64,000 nucleotides of DNA, taken from assembly GCA_037176725.1 (NCBI GenBank), contig JAZBRS010000020.1:83646001-83710000 (forward strand), written 5' to 3'. Positions 1 through 11,489 of the stretch are shown here, one piece after another. The position numbers were made by a program, and so were the translations under genes. The notes under the pieces were generated by a model that did no database searches, was not told where the DNA came from, and worked only from the letters and a program-made list of their open reading frames with translations. How positions within the stretch are numbered: position 1 is the stretch's first letter; every line of letters starts with the position of its first letter. Source of the stretch: Posidonia oceanica. Taxonomy: Eukaryota; Streptophyta; Magnoliopsida; Alismatales; Posidoniaceae.

Positions 1-1835
1 TCCCTCACTCCTCCCTCATCTTCATCGAGCTCCACAATCGAGCTTCATGGCTCTCCGACCACTCAGGTGGCCGGAAAAGCCATGAACGCTGGCGGCAAGA
101 GGGGGAGGTGGGTGGAGTAATCCACTGGCCCATTTAGCTTAATTTTTACATGTTCAAGATCGTTGATGCATGCTCTTGCCTATTTCATAGCTAAATCTCA
201 GTTTCCAATCGATTTGAATGCTCTTACATGATCTGAGGTGCCCCGAGGTGTTGAATGCAGGAACTGGTGTGTCCAACGTAGGACGCTGCCAATCCCAACG
301 TTCAACACCTCTGTCCCTTTTTTTTTAGCATATTTTCTGTCTCAGAGTATTTTAATTATTTTCTGGTCATATTACATGCAGCATGCATCAGCATACACAC
401 ATTTTCATGCCATGTTTTGAATCTAGTGTTTTATTTCCTTTATTTCCATTTTAATCAAGTGTTTTATCAGTTTAAATCTTGTTCAGTTTGTTGGACGCTG
501 TGAATCACTACGTCCAACGTTAGACGCAATGTTCATAGCGTCTAACACTCCTACTTGGCTAAACCCATTTCTGATGATTTGTCTCCTTGATCCTGTGTGC
601 ACTGGCTTCTGTTTTGATCATTTAGCATGATCTGCATGTCCCCAGTTGCCATATTGCATTTGCATCATGTTTGTAGAATACCTGGCATGCATTCTTTAAA
701 AAATCTGGCTTCAGGTGTTAGACGCTGAGGATCCCAACGTCCAACGTCAAACGCTAGTGATCCTAGCGTCCAACACCTCAAGCATTTAAAATCCCTGTTT
801 TGATGCCTGCATGTTGCCTCTAATCTTTGTTTGCCTTAGTATCAGTTTTCTGGCATGATTACCCATCCATGGTTTTCGTACATCATCAAAATCATTAAAT
901 TTCAAAGCATGCATTAACTTTCTACAGAATCTGATTTTAGTCTGTTAGACGTTGGTGATCTCAGCGTCCAACACTTTAACTTGCTGTACTCTATTTTTTA
1001 AGTGCAGATTTCGATTCGAACATTGTTTTTCACACTCGATCGCTTCCAGGGCATGCTCCAGCACCCATGCACGCTGCTGGACTACTGTTTTATGTTTCAC
1101 ACCTTGCATTGCCTGCTTTCCCATGGTTTTCCGCCTCAGACTTGATTTCCATCGCATGTCACTATTCGCATCGCATGGTTTTCTCCGGCATTTTGGTTTC
1201 TCGTATGCATCCATTAGGGCAATGATGCTTACTGTTTGGACTTCTTTAGAACTGCGGTACGCCCGGTTCAGATACCAACAGCGCCGCTGAGCACATAGAT
1301 CACATGTCTTGTTTTCTATCATGCATCTTGACATTTTAAGCATCCATGACATTTAGGCATTTAGAGCATGATCGAGCATTCATAGCATGGCATAGCATTA
1401 TCGCCTATGGGCGTACAATTAATGGCAAGCATTGCCGATATTCCTGCATATGCGAGCGAGAAGCCTAGAAAGACCGATTCCGGGCGTATCGGGGGTGCTT
1501 AACACGTTCCCTGTGCGTAACAGGAGTCCTTACCCTTTCTCTTGGCCTACAATGACCATTATGCCCTTATCCTAGGCACGAGTCATTTACTTTTGCATAT
1601 CATTGCACCCATTTGCATGTTTTCATACTTTCCTTGGTTTTCCTCGTCTTCCGATTTAATAGACTAAGTGACGACTTCGATTTTACCTTATCTTTTGTTT
1701 TTCCGCCCTTTTCTGGTGTTTTCGAGTCGAGTTTCCTTCCTTGGATCCACCTACTATCAGCTGCCTCTCATCGGTCAATGCACGTGAGCTATAGTAGCAT
1801 GCATGGACGTGTCGATTCGAGCACGGGTTGCTACA
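1..1835 (+). mobile_element. 3' part of a long Tat-lineage-like LTR (copy 3)
   Basis: This stretch shares a conserved block with two other places in the window: 37370-37946 on the plus strand and 6295-6900 on the minus strand. The block includes the phrases GATGCTTACTGT, GGGGGTGC(C/T)TAACAC and TGACCAT, then a TTTTCGAGTCGAG segment, and ends in GCTACA. The (G/T)GGGGTGCTAACAC type of block is known from LTRs of the Tat (Ogre/Retand) lineage of Ty3/gypsy; that lineage call is inference. The left side is cut by the window edge. The right end, CTACA at 1835, is followed by LTR-B sequence, so this copy sits inside an LTR-B element, as copy 2 does. No internal coding region is present, which fits a solo LTR. 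Confidence 0.65.
232..975. repeat. Array of dyad motifs (GTTAGACG...CGTCCAAC)
   Basis: Four clusters near 250-315, 490-550, 715-775 and 945-975 repeat the same theme: a GTTAGACGCT-like arm, a spacer with GATC or ATCC, then AGCGTCCAAC or ACGTTCAAC in inverted orientation. Each can pair as a short hairpin. Spacing is about 230 bp. The array belongs to this Tat-like LTR copy; the other two copies carry different arrays in comparable regions. No function can be assigned. Confidence 0.6.
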
Positions 1836-2270
1836 CCTTCCTCATTTGAATTGATAAGGAGCATGATAGTGTGTATGGATGTTTGGTGGAATTTATGGAG
1901 ATTTATGGTGGATTTTAATGTGGTATTTATGGCATTGGAGGAGTGGTTGTGGTTTGATATATGAATATCTTCTTTTGATGATTTCTTGTGATCCACTCAA
2001 CGGATCCTTGTGTTTCTTGTCCCAAATCCTAGATTGTCTCGAGATCTTCGTTTGGGTATGTGGTTTGTGTGTTTTGGTTGGTTGTGCAGGGACAGGTGGC
2101 TATTTCCCACCTTGACCAATTTTGGGTCGCCCTACTTTGAGTCTCCTGTATCGTCTGGTTCGGCATACCGAATTATTTTGGTATGCTGACCTTGCATTCT
2201 GTTTCTTGAACCTAGAAATCAAATGACCAAATCCATTCGGTCTACCGATTTGGTTCACTGGACCAGAGGA
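1836..2270 (+). mobile_element. Fragment of LTR-B
   Basis: The sequence matches 30700-31220 almost phrase by phrase: GGAGCATGATAGTGT, TCTTGTCCCAAATC, GATCTTCGTTTGGG, then TCTGGTTCGGCAT with the AATTATTTTGGTATGC motif. It is the host of the Tat-like copy ending at 1835. The match fades near 2270, after which AT-rich intergenic sequence begins, so this is a truncated piece without its own ends. Confidence 0.65.
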
Positions 2271-3528
2271 CGCAGTCATTACAATGTAGATATAAATATA
2301 TATTATATATATTTATAAATATAAATAAATTATATAATGTAATTTTAGTTTTCGGGTTGACTTAGATAACCCAACTCTAAAATCCATACTCCACCAAGTT
2401 CTTCGAGTCTGAGATTTTGTGACTCATACCTAACTCATGATATAAAAAACCCCAACCAATCCAATCCATACAGGTTTAATGGTTCAATCAACCCAAATCC
2501 ATGCACACCCCTACTTAATGGGCTTAAATTAAAAAATTAAGATTTAAAATGAAGGAAAAAATCTTACCCAAGTCTAGTCATCTCGACACGACGTCTCAAC
2601 CAGTATAATAAAATAAGTCGAGGCAGTTCAACTCAGCTTTGTGGCAAGTCAGGTTCAAGTATCGGTTTAGGGCCCGTTTACTAAATGAGTTGTGTTTAAT
2701 CCGATCCCATCTCTTTTTCTAAATTTGCCCCAACTTGACCTAACCCATTTGACAACTCTAGATGGTGGCGACAATAATAGTGGTGATAAGGTGGTAGTGT
2801 TGGATGTTGTAGTGCTAGTGATTGTGATTGTTATGAAGTGGTGGTGGTGGTAAAGATGATGGCAAAGACAACAGTAGTGAAACCTATGGTAGACGTGGTG
2901 TTGATGATCATGAGGTGGTGGTGGACATTATGGTGGTTGTGGCGGTAATGGGTAAATTAGTAGTGATGGTGGTGGATGCGAAGAGGGTTGATTCGTCTTT
3001 TTACATTATATGAGTTAAATTAACTAGGATTACATAATTAATTAGTAACAGAAGGAAACGAAGACAACCACAGGTATATTGATAGCAATTAAATTGGCTA
3101 AGGGGACATGGCAAGAAAGATATTGACTACAATAGAGGTCTTAACAAGGATATTATCATAAATAAAAAAACCTACTTAGTTTTGGTTTGCATCATCTTGT
3201 ACTTATCAAAAGTAGGTGGAAGGAAATCTTTCCAAATTAAATTTTTGGTTTGCAACTAGAAAAGTTTGATACAATACACGTGAAATATCGTAATAAAGTA
3301 TTAGGAGCATTGTAGACTTATCAAGGGTATTAAAGTAGAAAACCAAAAGAAAATCAAGGAGATATAGATGGAAAAGAACATAAATGAAAGCTAAACCTCA
3401 TGGTTCACGTGGTAATGCTGACACAAGGTTGCTTGAAAAGGAATGCAACAACACATGGATTTTTTCAAAAAGAAGATGGATGTCTTTTAGAGGCAACTGA
3501 CGTTGCTTGTTATGATCTATTTTATGAT
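2271..3528. other. Intergenic, no gene seen
   Basis: AT-rich sequence with a short AT-only run at 2285-2340, a stretch with GACTTAGATAACCCAA and GCACACCCC phrases (2350-2510) like those of the MITE at 29489-30082, and a degenerate GGTGGT/GATGGT trinucleotide-like region at about 2760-2990. I see no open frame with protein-like content. Confidence 0.5.
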
Positions 3529-4257
3529 TTTTTGTGTCAATATCCTCGTTAAAACAACTAGTTACGTCAATACAGGTATTCAAACAAAATTTATGCCTTT
3601 ACCCTCCTTCCCTATTTCAATTTATGTCAATGCACTTCCCATCGGTTGCCTTTTGTTCCTCTTTTGTAACCCAACTTAGGTTAAACTTAAACAATGCCCC
3701 ATGAAATGACAAATCTACCCTCCCATAAGTATACCCTAGACAAGACTATTCCTCCTCTGATTCACTGCCTCTGCCACCCTGCTCCTGTGCTCCACTCTAC
3801 TCTTCTTCCTCTAACGAAAGTCGCCTCCTCAACAATCATTGACGTAGTCCCTTCGTCAAGAGGAGTCCCATGAGGCGAGTCACAATTGTGGTCCCGCCTT
3901 GTAAAAGAGGTTCTCTACATGTTGTCTTCTTCCTCCATCGAGATGGGTGTGGTTGCAGAAAAGTGACAATATTGAGAAGTTCATATTGCTGAAAGAATAT
4001 TACAACAAGAAGAGGGAGAAGAAGAGGAGATATGGTAAGAAGATAAACAAACAAGGGAGGGTTTTAATACAAGATGTTTAAGGACAAACATGTCTTTTCC
4101 TTACTTGTCAATTGCTCCATCTGACGCCATTGAGCTCAAGACTAACATGAGGATATTGACATAAATTAAAACGGGGAAGGAGGATATAGACATGAATTTC
4201 GTGTGAACAAGTGTATTGATGTAAATAGATGTTTTAACAAAGATATTGACACAAAAA
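3529..4257. mobile_element. Foldback MITE with terminal inverted repeats of about 110 bp
   Basis: The left end (3529-3640) and the reverse complement of the right end (4140-4257) align along about 110 bp: TTTTTGTGTCAATATC, then a TTAAAACA segment, then AATTTATG, CCTCCTTCCC and AATTTATGTCAAT in the same order. Mismatches are scattered. The middle is non-coding. Long inverted ends suggest a Mutator-type MITE or foldback element; I could not find a clear target-site duplication. Confidence 0.6.
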
Positions 4258-4628
4258 TGTTTTGTTTTACTTTATTTTGGTCAATATGCTCGAAAGATTG
4301 AGGATTATATATTGATTGAAAAAATATATTTTGGTCATGTTGCTACTGAAAAACTGGATATCATGGGGTCATAAGAAGAAAGATGTTCTAGACATCAACT
4401 GCTATATGTCGTTTGCTTAAATCAACAGAAGCTGATAAGAAATGGAGTCCACAATATTTGTCCTATATATTCTACGTGATATTGACCAAATTCCCAAGTT
4501 GTTCTTCAACATTTTTGTTTTGTTCTCTACTTCAACGAAATAAGAAAGGAGGTAGCATCAGAGCCATTGGGATGCTGCATCTATATGACTACCCATGTAT
4601 GTTTCATTGTTTGTTAATTTGGTTATTT
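4258..4628. other. Intergenic / LINE 5' boundary
   Basis: No gene is seen. An open frame runs through 4413-4628 into the LINE but shows no zinc knuckle or other ORF1 feature, so the LINE is probably 5'-truncated near here. Confidence 0.4.
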
Positions 4629-5363
4629 ATGATCATTACGGCTTGGAATATTCAGGGGTTAGGTAGCAGTAAAAAGAAAAGAGAACTTAGAAACCTTATG
4701 AGAATGACCAAATCTGATATTGTCATAATTTTGGAAACAAAATTAAAATCTTTCTCATCTTCAATGCTGAGAGCTCTTGGGGGAGGTAAGTTAAACAACT
4801 AGGAATTCATCCCTTCCCAAGGAATGTCGAGTGACAATCTCATAGGTTGGAACAATCTATTGCTTTCTAAGCTTACTGTTCAACCTAGACAGTTCTCCCT
4901 CTCAATAAACTTCTCTAACAAGATTATTTGAGAGACAAACTCTCTTTCTATCACATCTTAAACCACTCTTTCTAGATGAGTTGAGACAACTCCATACAGT
5001 AGTGAACAAAAAATGGGTAATAGGGGGGATTTTAACATTATAAGATTTTCTCATGAAAAATCTTCTAGATCCATTCATACTCCTATGATGACTGAATTCA
5101 ACACTTTTATAGATGATGCAAGTCCTGTGGATTTCTCCTCTAATAATCATAGATTTACATGGTCAAATTTCCAAGAACAACCTATTATGGTAAAACTAGA
5201 TCGCTTCCTAATCTCTCCTAATTGGGAAAATCATTTTCCAAGAATGATATGCTTCGAAAAAACTAAGATTGTTTCTTACCATGTCTCAATTACTCTCAAC
5301 ACTAAACTAGTTGGGTGGGGGCCTTTCCCATTTATATATTTTAGATCTTGGATAGTGAGGTAA
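4629..5363 (+). pseudogene. LINE ORF2 endonuclease domain (decayed)
   Basis: The start at 4629 gives MIITAWNIQGLG, the usual N-terminus of the apurinic-type endonuclease (EEP fold) of plant L1 elements. Further motifs follow: IVIILETKLK (catalytic Glu), RGDFNIIRF (GDFN motif) near 5025, and RFTWSNFQEQPIMVKLDRFL near 5150-5205. The final SDH motif reads SYH near 5270, so a catalytic Asp is lost. Several stops lie between 4800 and 5010. Confidence 0.8.
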
Positions 5364-6294
5364 GGTTTTGATGACCTTATTGTCCATTCATGGCAATCTT
5401 TCTCCACCAGAGGTAATCCCATTGAAAGCCTAGCCCGCAAGCTTAAACATACTAAAACTTCTATTAGGGCATGCCTTTTGCAGAATATGGAGGATCATAT
5501 TGTTAGGCTTCAAAATATTGAAAATACTATCCAAAACCTTGATTTAAGGGATGAATCCATTCCTTGATCAACTCAGGAAAGACAACTAAAGCTCTCTTTG
5601 AGACAGAAACATAATTCTATTCTTCTTGGACAAGAGATCTATTGGAAATAAAGATCTAGAGTCCAATTGTTAAGGGAGGGTGATAACAACACCTCCTTTT
5701 ATAAAGTCTCCAACTCTAGGCATAAAAGAAACACTATTACCTCCCTTGTCATTAGTGGTACACAAACTGAGTCTAAGACACTCATTTGTGAAAACATCTC
5801 AAACTATTTCTATTCTCTATTCAATAATACTAACTCTACCAGAATAAATCTAGACTGAGATAGGCTCTTGCCAAATAAAGTCCACATCCAAGTCAGCCGG
5901 AAGAGCAGTAGTTTTCTATGGCAGAAATCAAGAGATGTGCTTTCTCCCTGGCGAGGGACAAGTCTCCCGAGCCTGATGGTTTTCCACTTTGTTTTTATCA
6001 GCATTTTTGGGATTTACACAAGGAAGACATTAGCAGTATGCTAAATTTCTTTCATCAATATGAGGATCCTGAAGTCTTGAGAAGTATCAACCAGACTTTC
6101 ATTGCTCTAATACCAAAGAAATTGGCTGTGAAGCAAGTAAAGGACTTCAGACCAATTAGTCTACTCAATAGTAGCTATAAAATCCTTTCAAAATGCCTTG
6201 CTGATCATCTCAGTCCCATCCTTAATGGTATGATTGATAACTCTCAAAGTGCATTCCTAAAATGAAGAAATATAAGTGATTTCTATATTGTAGT
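5364..6294 (+). pseudogene. LINE ORF2 linker and N-terminal half of reverse transcriptase
   Basis: Readable pieces are LLREGDNNTSFYKVSNSRHK (5664 on), then DKSPEPDGFPLCFYQHFW (about 5960) and FIALIPKKL with DFRPISLLNSSYKILSK (6095-6195), the classic start of the L1 reverse transcriptase. The last piece, NSQSAFLK followed by NISDFYIV, stops where the Tat-like LTR begins at 6295. A stop replaces the expected Gly after FLK, and several frame changes are present. Confidence 0.8.
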
Positions 6295-6930
6295 TGTAAC
6301 CTATCCCCGTACCTCGACGCCGGATCGACCGACATCAGGCGAAAAGAGGGAGAGTGTCACAGATAATGGCGAATGAGGAAAACAAAGATGATAATGCAAA
6401 ACGGAGTCGCCACCTAGTCTATTTAATCGAGAGACGAGGAAAACCAAGGGAAATACAAGAAAACATGCAAATGAATGCATTGCTATGCAAAATAATTGAC
6501 TCGTGCCAAGGACGAGGACAAAACGGTCATTGCAGGTCCAAAGAAAGGGTAAGGACTCTTGTTACGCGTGGGGAAGGTGTTAGGTACCCCCGACACGCCC
6601 GAGGAATCGATCTTTCTTTGCTAATCTCGCTCGCATTTACAGGATTATCGGCAATGATTGCCTAACTGCACGCCCAAGGGGAGAGGAATGCTATGCCATG
6701 CTATGGATGCTCGAAGGCATGCTCTGAATGCCTAAATACCATGTATGCTGTAATTACATACCCAAGTGTATGCTCTAAGTGCTGTGATGCATGAGGAAAG
6801 TAAACATGCAACCTATGTACTCAACAGCGCTGTCAATGTTCCGAACGGGGCAGGCCCTGGTTCGTAAGAACTCCAAACAGTAAGCATCACTGCCCTAAAT
6901 GCTATGCAAGCGAGAAAACAAAATGCCAAG

Positions 6931-7185
6931 TAAAACCACGCAATGCAAGTGTGCGACATGCAAAGGGGAAACAAAACAGGGGCTGAAAACCATGTGATGC
7001 AAGTAAGAAACAAAACATCAAGTAAAACCACGCAATGCAAGTGTACGACATGCAAAGGGAAAACAAAACAGGGGCAGAAAACCATGGGATGCAAGAAACA
7101 AAACATCGAGTAAAACCACGTAATGCAAGTGTGCGACATGCAAAGGAGAAATAAAACAGGGGCAGAAAATCCTAATCTACATGCA
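6931..7185. repeat. Three tandem units of about 90 bp
   Basis: TAAAACCACG(C/T)AATGCAAG starts near 6931, 7023 and 7111, each followed by TGCGACATGC or TACGACATGC and AAAACAGGGGC. The open frame on the minus strand here exists only because the repeat unit lacks stops; it has no protein-like character. Confidence 0.75.
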
Positions 7186-8041
7186 TGAGAAAACAGATTG
7201 TGAAAACGATGCATGCAGTGCAAGTGGCAAGACAATAAGTGAGATGCAGTGATTCAGGTAGCATAACTTGAGGATCTGAGGCCTGATCTGAAATAACTTT
7301 GGTTAGAATGAAAGATCATTCAACCAGGAAGACCAGGATAATTAGATCGTAAAGATCCAACGGTTCGATCAAAAGTTATTCAGGAATCAAATCAGATGAC
7401 TCAAGGACAAAAAAAGTGGTCTAAATGGGAGTCTAAATGCAAAATATCCCTATGTATGTGCAATACAGGGTGTTCTACATGCAATGAGGCTGAAGGTGCT
7501 CAAAAAGATGCAAATGTACTATATGCAATGACATGAAGATGCGATGCAAGTAAGAATGCAAATGCAGGGACCCAAGTGTAATTAAAATAAACTGCAGGGG
7601 CCTACATGCAATGTCATGGCAAAATGCAATGCAACAGGGTAAATGCATGATAAAAAGTTAATGCAGCCATGTATGTGGCCAGCAGGGGCTAAATGCAACA
7701 TTGATTAAAAGACATGTATGCAGTAGAGCAAGAAAATTACCTAAATGCAGTTTTGAAAACATGCTGGACCTAAATGCAATGCAAAAGAAACATGCGAGCA
7801 CACAACAGTTGAAATTTTAGGGCTAACATGCAATTAGACCTAACTGTTGGGTTTTAATGCAAATGCAAAGCAAGATATGAAAGCATGCAAGAATTAAGCA
7901 TTTGGACTTATATGCGATTTTGAAAACATGTAGGGTCTAAAATGCAAAGCTAAATAGACATGCAAACAAGAAACAGTTTAAAATGAGGACTGATATGCAA
8001 TTTTGAAAATTGTTGGACTTTAAAGTAATGCAATATGATTA

Positions 8042-8496
8042 AGGACTTTATTATAATGTAATAAGGTTTTAAAATTGCATTTAAATAACAGTTCAAAGTA
8101 AACTGGACTAAAATGCAATAAATCAAACTTGCAGGACTTTATTACAATGTAATAAAGTTTTAAAATCACATTTAAATTACAGTTCAAAGTAAACTAGACT
8201 AAAATGCAATAATGGAAACTCACAGGACTTTATTACAATGTAATAAGGCTTTAAAATTGCATTTAAATCACAGTTCAAAGTAAATTGGACTAAAATGCAA
8301 TAATGGAAACTCACAGAGCTTTATTACAATGTAATAAGGTTTTAAAATTACATTTAAATCATAGTTCAAAGTAAACTAGACTAAAATGCAATAAATCAAA
8401 CTTACAGGACTTTATTACAATGTAATAAGGTTTTAAAATTGCATTTAAATCACAGTTCAAATTAAATTGGACCTAAATGCAATAATTGAAACATGT
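8042..8496. repeat. Five tandem units of 91 bp
   Basis: The phrase GGACTTTATTACAATGTAAT and its close variants starts at 8042, 8133, 8224, 8315 and 8406, exactly 91 bp apart. Each unit continues with AAGGTTTTAAAAT, CATTTAAAT, ACAGTTCAAAGTAAA and AAAATGCAATAA. Units differ by a few substitutions only. The array lies inside the antisense Tat-like LTR. Confidence 0.85.
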
Positions 8497-9789
8497 AGAA
8501 GTTATATTCGATGCAATATGATTTTAAAAGACATTTAAATGATTTTTTAACCAGACCAGGACTGAAAAGTAAAGAAAGAAAACCTCTGGACTAAATTTCA
8601 ATGTCAAACGAAACTTAAAATCAAAACTTAAATAAAACAGCCGCTACAGTGCTACAGTAGCCCTCAAGCTGCTACAGACTACGTCAGAGAAGGAGGCTGA
8701 TGCAGCGACGGTCCGGCGGGCTGGAAGGCAGGCGGCGGCATCCAGAGGCTGGAGACGGTGCGTCCGGGTGCTCTGGTGGTTTGAGCGGCTAGAGGCGGTG
8801 GCTGGAATGGCCTGTCGACGCCGGTGGGTTGCTACAGAGGCTGCTGGAGGCGGAGCGGGTGCTGGAGGCAACGACAGCGGTCAAACGATGCTGGGTTGCA
8901 CTGCTGGAACTCCGGCGCAGCTCAAGGAGCGATCTGGAGGAGCAGAGGAGTGCCGGAGCGACACAACGCATGGCGACAGTTTCTGGTCGACGCCGGAGAA
9001 GAAGGTGACGCGACGGAGCTCAAAACCTAAGTTATGGCCCTAAACTAGCAATTAAAGGGCTAGGAAGCAAGACGAGACCAAAAGGAGATCAGAGGCAAGG
9101 TGCGTTACCTACGAGCGTGTCTGGAGCAGTCGGCCGACCTCAGGTGGGTTCGCGGCTGTGTCTGCAATTGGTGGCGACGCTTGGAAGCTGGAGGAGCCGT
9201 CGGAGTGATCGGGGTAACTTGCAGGAGTCCAAAGGGAGGTCTGGAGCCAATCAGAAGTCTATTTGCCTGCACAGAACTCAACTTAGAAAAATTGGGTCTC
9301 TCTGTGTTTTTCTTTTTTCTTCCTTGCAGTGTTGCTCTCTCTGTGGGTTGTGGCTCTCTCCAGTGATCGTGGAGGGCTGAGGAAGGTGGAGAGGAGCTGC
9401 GTGGATGCATGGGTGGCTATGTGGGTGAATTTGGATGAAGGTCTGTGAGTGGAAGAAGAACGGGAAATGGGTTGCTCTAGGTTTTTCTCTCAGCTGGGGA
9501 TTGGATTCAAATGCGTGGAGTGAGGTGAGGTCTAAGGTGGGATGCTCGGTGGTGGGTATTGGCATAGAGAGCTGGCCAATTGGGGGAGGCAATTAGTGTG
9601 GCGTCGGTGGATTCTGGGAGGCGGTGGTGAGACTGTGGGAGAGCATGAATTGTGGGAGGAAGTTAGTGGCAAGGGGATGGGTAGTTAGTGTGGAGGAAGG
9701 TGGGATCTAGGGGAAGGTCATGAGGTGTGAATGGGGTGTTTTTGAAGATGCTGGCGGAGGGAAAAAGAAGGGAGAAGAAGGAGGGCGCA

Positions 9790-10090
9790 AGTGTTTGATG
9801 CGGGCCCCAACGAGGAAGTAGGAGGAAGAAGGAGGAAAGGAAGGGAAGAGGAGGAGTGGGCCGGGCTTGGGGAGGAAAAGAAAAAAAAGGAAGAAAAAAG
9901 AAGAAAGAAAGGAGAGGAAGGGGGGAGGAGGAGAAAAGAGGAGTGGGCCGGCCTGATGGGCTTGGAGAAGAAAAAAGAAAAAAGAAAAAGAAGAAGGAGA
10001 AGAAGGAGAAAAGGAAGGGAGAAAGAAAAGGAAGAAAAGAAAGAAAAAAAAAGAGAGAACAAGAGAAGAAGAGAAAAAGGGGAGGATAAA
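9790..10090. repeat. Polypurine tract of about 300 bp
   Basis: The plus strand is almost only A and G, with GGAAGGGAAGAGGAGG-type motifs and short breaks such as GGGCCGGGC. Long Lys/Glu/Arg-rich frames here are an effect of composition. In sense orientation of the LTR this is a polypyrimidine tract, as in copy 2 at 33600-33840. Confidence 0.8.
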
Positions 10091-10326
10091 AGGTTTTGCC
10101 GCCAGACTGAAGTGGACTGGTGTGGGCCTGTGACCTAGGGTTCCTAGGGTTTAGCTAGGGTTTAACCTAGTGTTAGCTCTAAGGTTTTAGCCTAGGTTAA
10201 TGTGAGTGGGGAATCCTAGGGTTTTCCTAGGGCTTAGTTTCTAATTAATTTTGTTTTTTTTGTGGATTTTCTAGGTTCTTCACCAAAGAGAGCCATTGAG
10301 CAAGGGTCAAAAGTGGGGTGTCAACA

Positions 10327-11488
10327 GTAGCACAAGAAACTCTACATCTTATTCACTCCTCCCACACTCAAGGTGTAATGATCAAATTGGATTTCGAGAA
10401 AGCATTTGACAATGTCAATTAGGACTTCCTATTAGACTCCTTGGCAGGATTTTGTTTTGGGACAAAAAAGATCCTTTGGATTAAAATGTGTATCCAAACA
10501 GCTAAATTCTCAATCCTTATCAATGGTACCTCAAAAGAATACTTTGGTGCCACAAACGATCTAAGGCAAGGAGACCCACTTTCTCCTCTCTTGTTCATTC
10601 TTGTTACTTATATCCTTAATAGAATGCTCTATTTAAGACAAACAACAAACCTTATCAATGGAATTCATTTTCCAAATAATGGACCTGAAGTTCTTAACGT
10701 CCAATATGTAGATGATACACTACTTTTTCTTTCTCCAACTGAAGAGTGTATTATCAATCTCAAAAGGATCCTATGTTGTTTTCGAGCTTGTTCAGGACTT
10801 AGGATAAATTTCCATAAATCCTCTCTCACAAGCTCAGGGTGTTCTGAGACTCGGACATCTCACCTTTGCAACATTCTTGGCTGTAGTATGGCCCCTCTAC
10901 CCATCAATTATCTTGGCCTCCCTTTGCATTATAAAAGGGTCTCAACTTCTGATTGAAATCTAGTCATTGACAAGCTTACAAGCAGACTAGATAATTGGAA
11001 AGGAAATCTCTTTTCCATACGTGGAAGGCTGACACTACTTAACTTGGTCCTTTCTGCCATCCCTACCTATTACCTATCTGTTCTACACCTCCTAGTCAGT
11101 GTGGAAAAAATGATAGATTCAATTAGTAAGTGGTTTCGTTGGAAAGTAGGAAACCCTTCTAACTCAGGATATAACCTTGTAAGTTGGAAGAGAATATGTA
11201 GAAATAAAACCCAAGATGGGCTAGGTATTATAAATCTAAGATCTTTCAACTCCGCACTTAAATGTAAACTAGTTTGGAATATCAACTCAAACCAAGAAAA
11301 TAAGAAATGGGTAAACTATTTAAATCAAGATACCTAGAAAAAGGTCATTTGGGAGGATTTCTCAAGATTAGCTCAAGTGGCATCTCCCCATTCTGGAGAG
11401 AAATCAGGGGATTTTTTCCTATTGTTAATACATTTACCTATTGCATCCCTAATAATGGTGAAAACACCCTCTTCTGGGAAAGTAAATG
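10327..11488 (+). pseudogene. LINE ORF2 C-terminal half of reverse transcriptase
   Basis: The frame resumes with VAQETLHLIHSSHTQGVMIK and LDFEKAFDNVN, a stop in place of Trp, then FGTKKILWIKMCIQTAKFS, LRQGDPLSPLLFILV and the catalytic YVDDTLLFL box near 10705. NYLGLPLHYKR and LNLVLSAIPTYYLSVLHL follow, which are typical of plant L1 elements. The part breaks off at FWESK (11484), where the chromovirus is inserted. Confidence 0.85.
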
Positions 11489-11489
11489 T

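Larger units (their letters stand above)
6295..10326 (-). mobile_element. Antisense Tat-lineage-like solo LTR (copy 1), 4.0 kb
   Basis: On the minus strand the element begins TGTTGACACCCC and ends GGTTACA, so it has the TG...CA ends of an LTR. Flanks are GTAGT (6290-6294) and GTAGC (10327-10331), a five-base duplication with one mismatch. Removing the insert and one duplicate restores the LINE frame (FYI then VAQETLH), which supports the boundaries. It shares the conserved block of copies 2 and 3. No second LTR, primer-binding site or coding region is visible, so a solo LTR is more likely than a non-autonomous LARD. Confidence 0.8.

Noticed and set aside
2760..2990. Coding Gly/Val/Asp repeat suggested by GGT/GAT runs
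   Set aside because: Irregular trinucleotide-like sequence with stops in all frames.
9718..10138. Lys/Glu/Arg-rich and Phe/Ser-rich frames
   Set aside because: Direct result of the polypurine/polypyrimidine tract.
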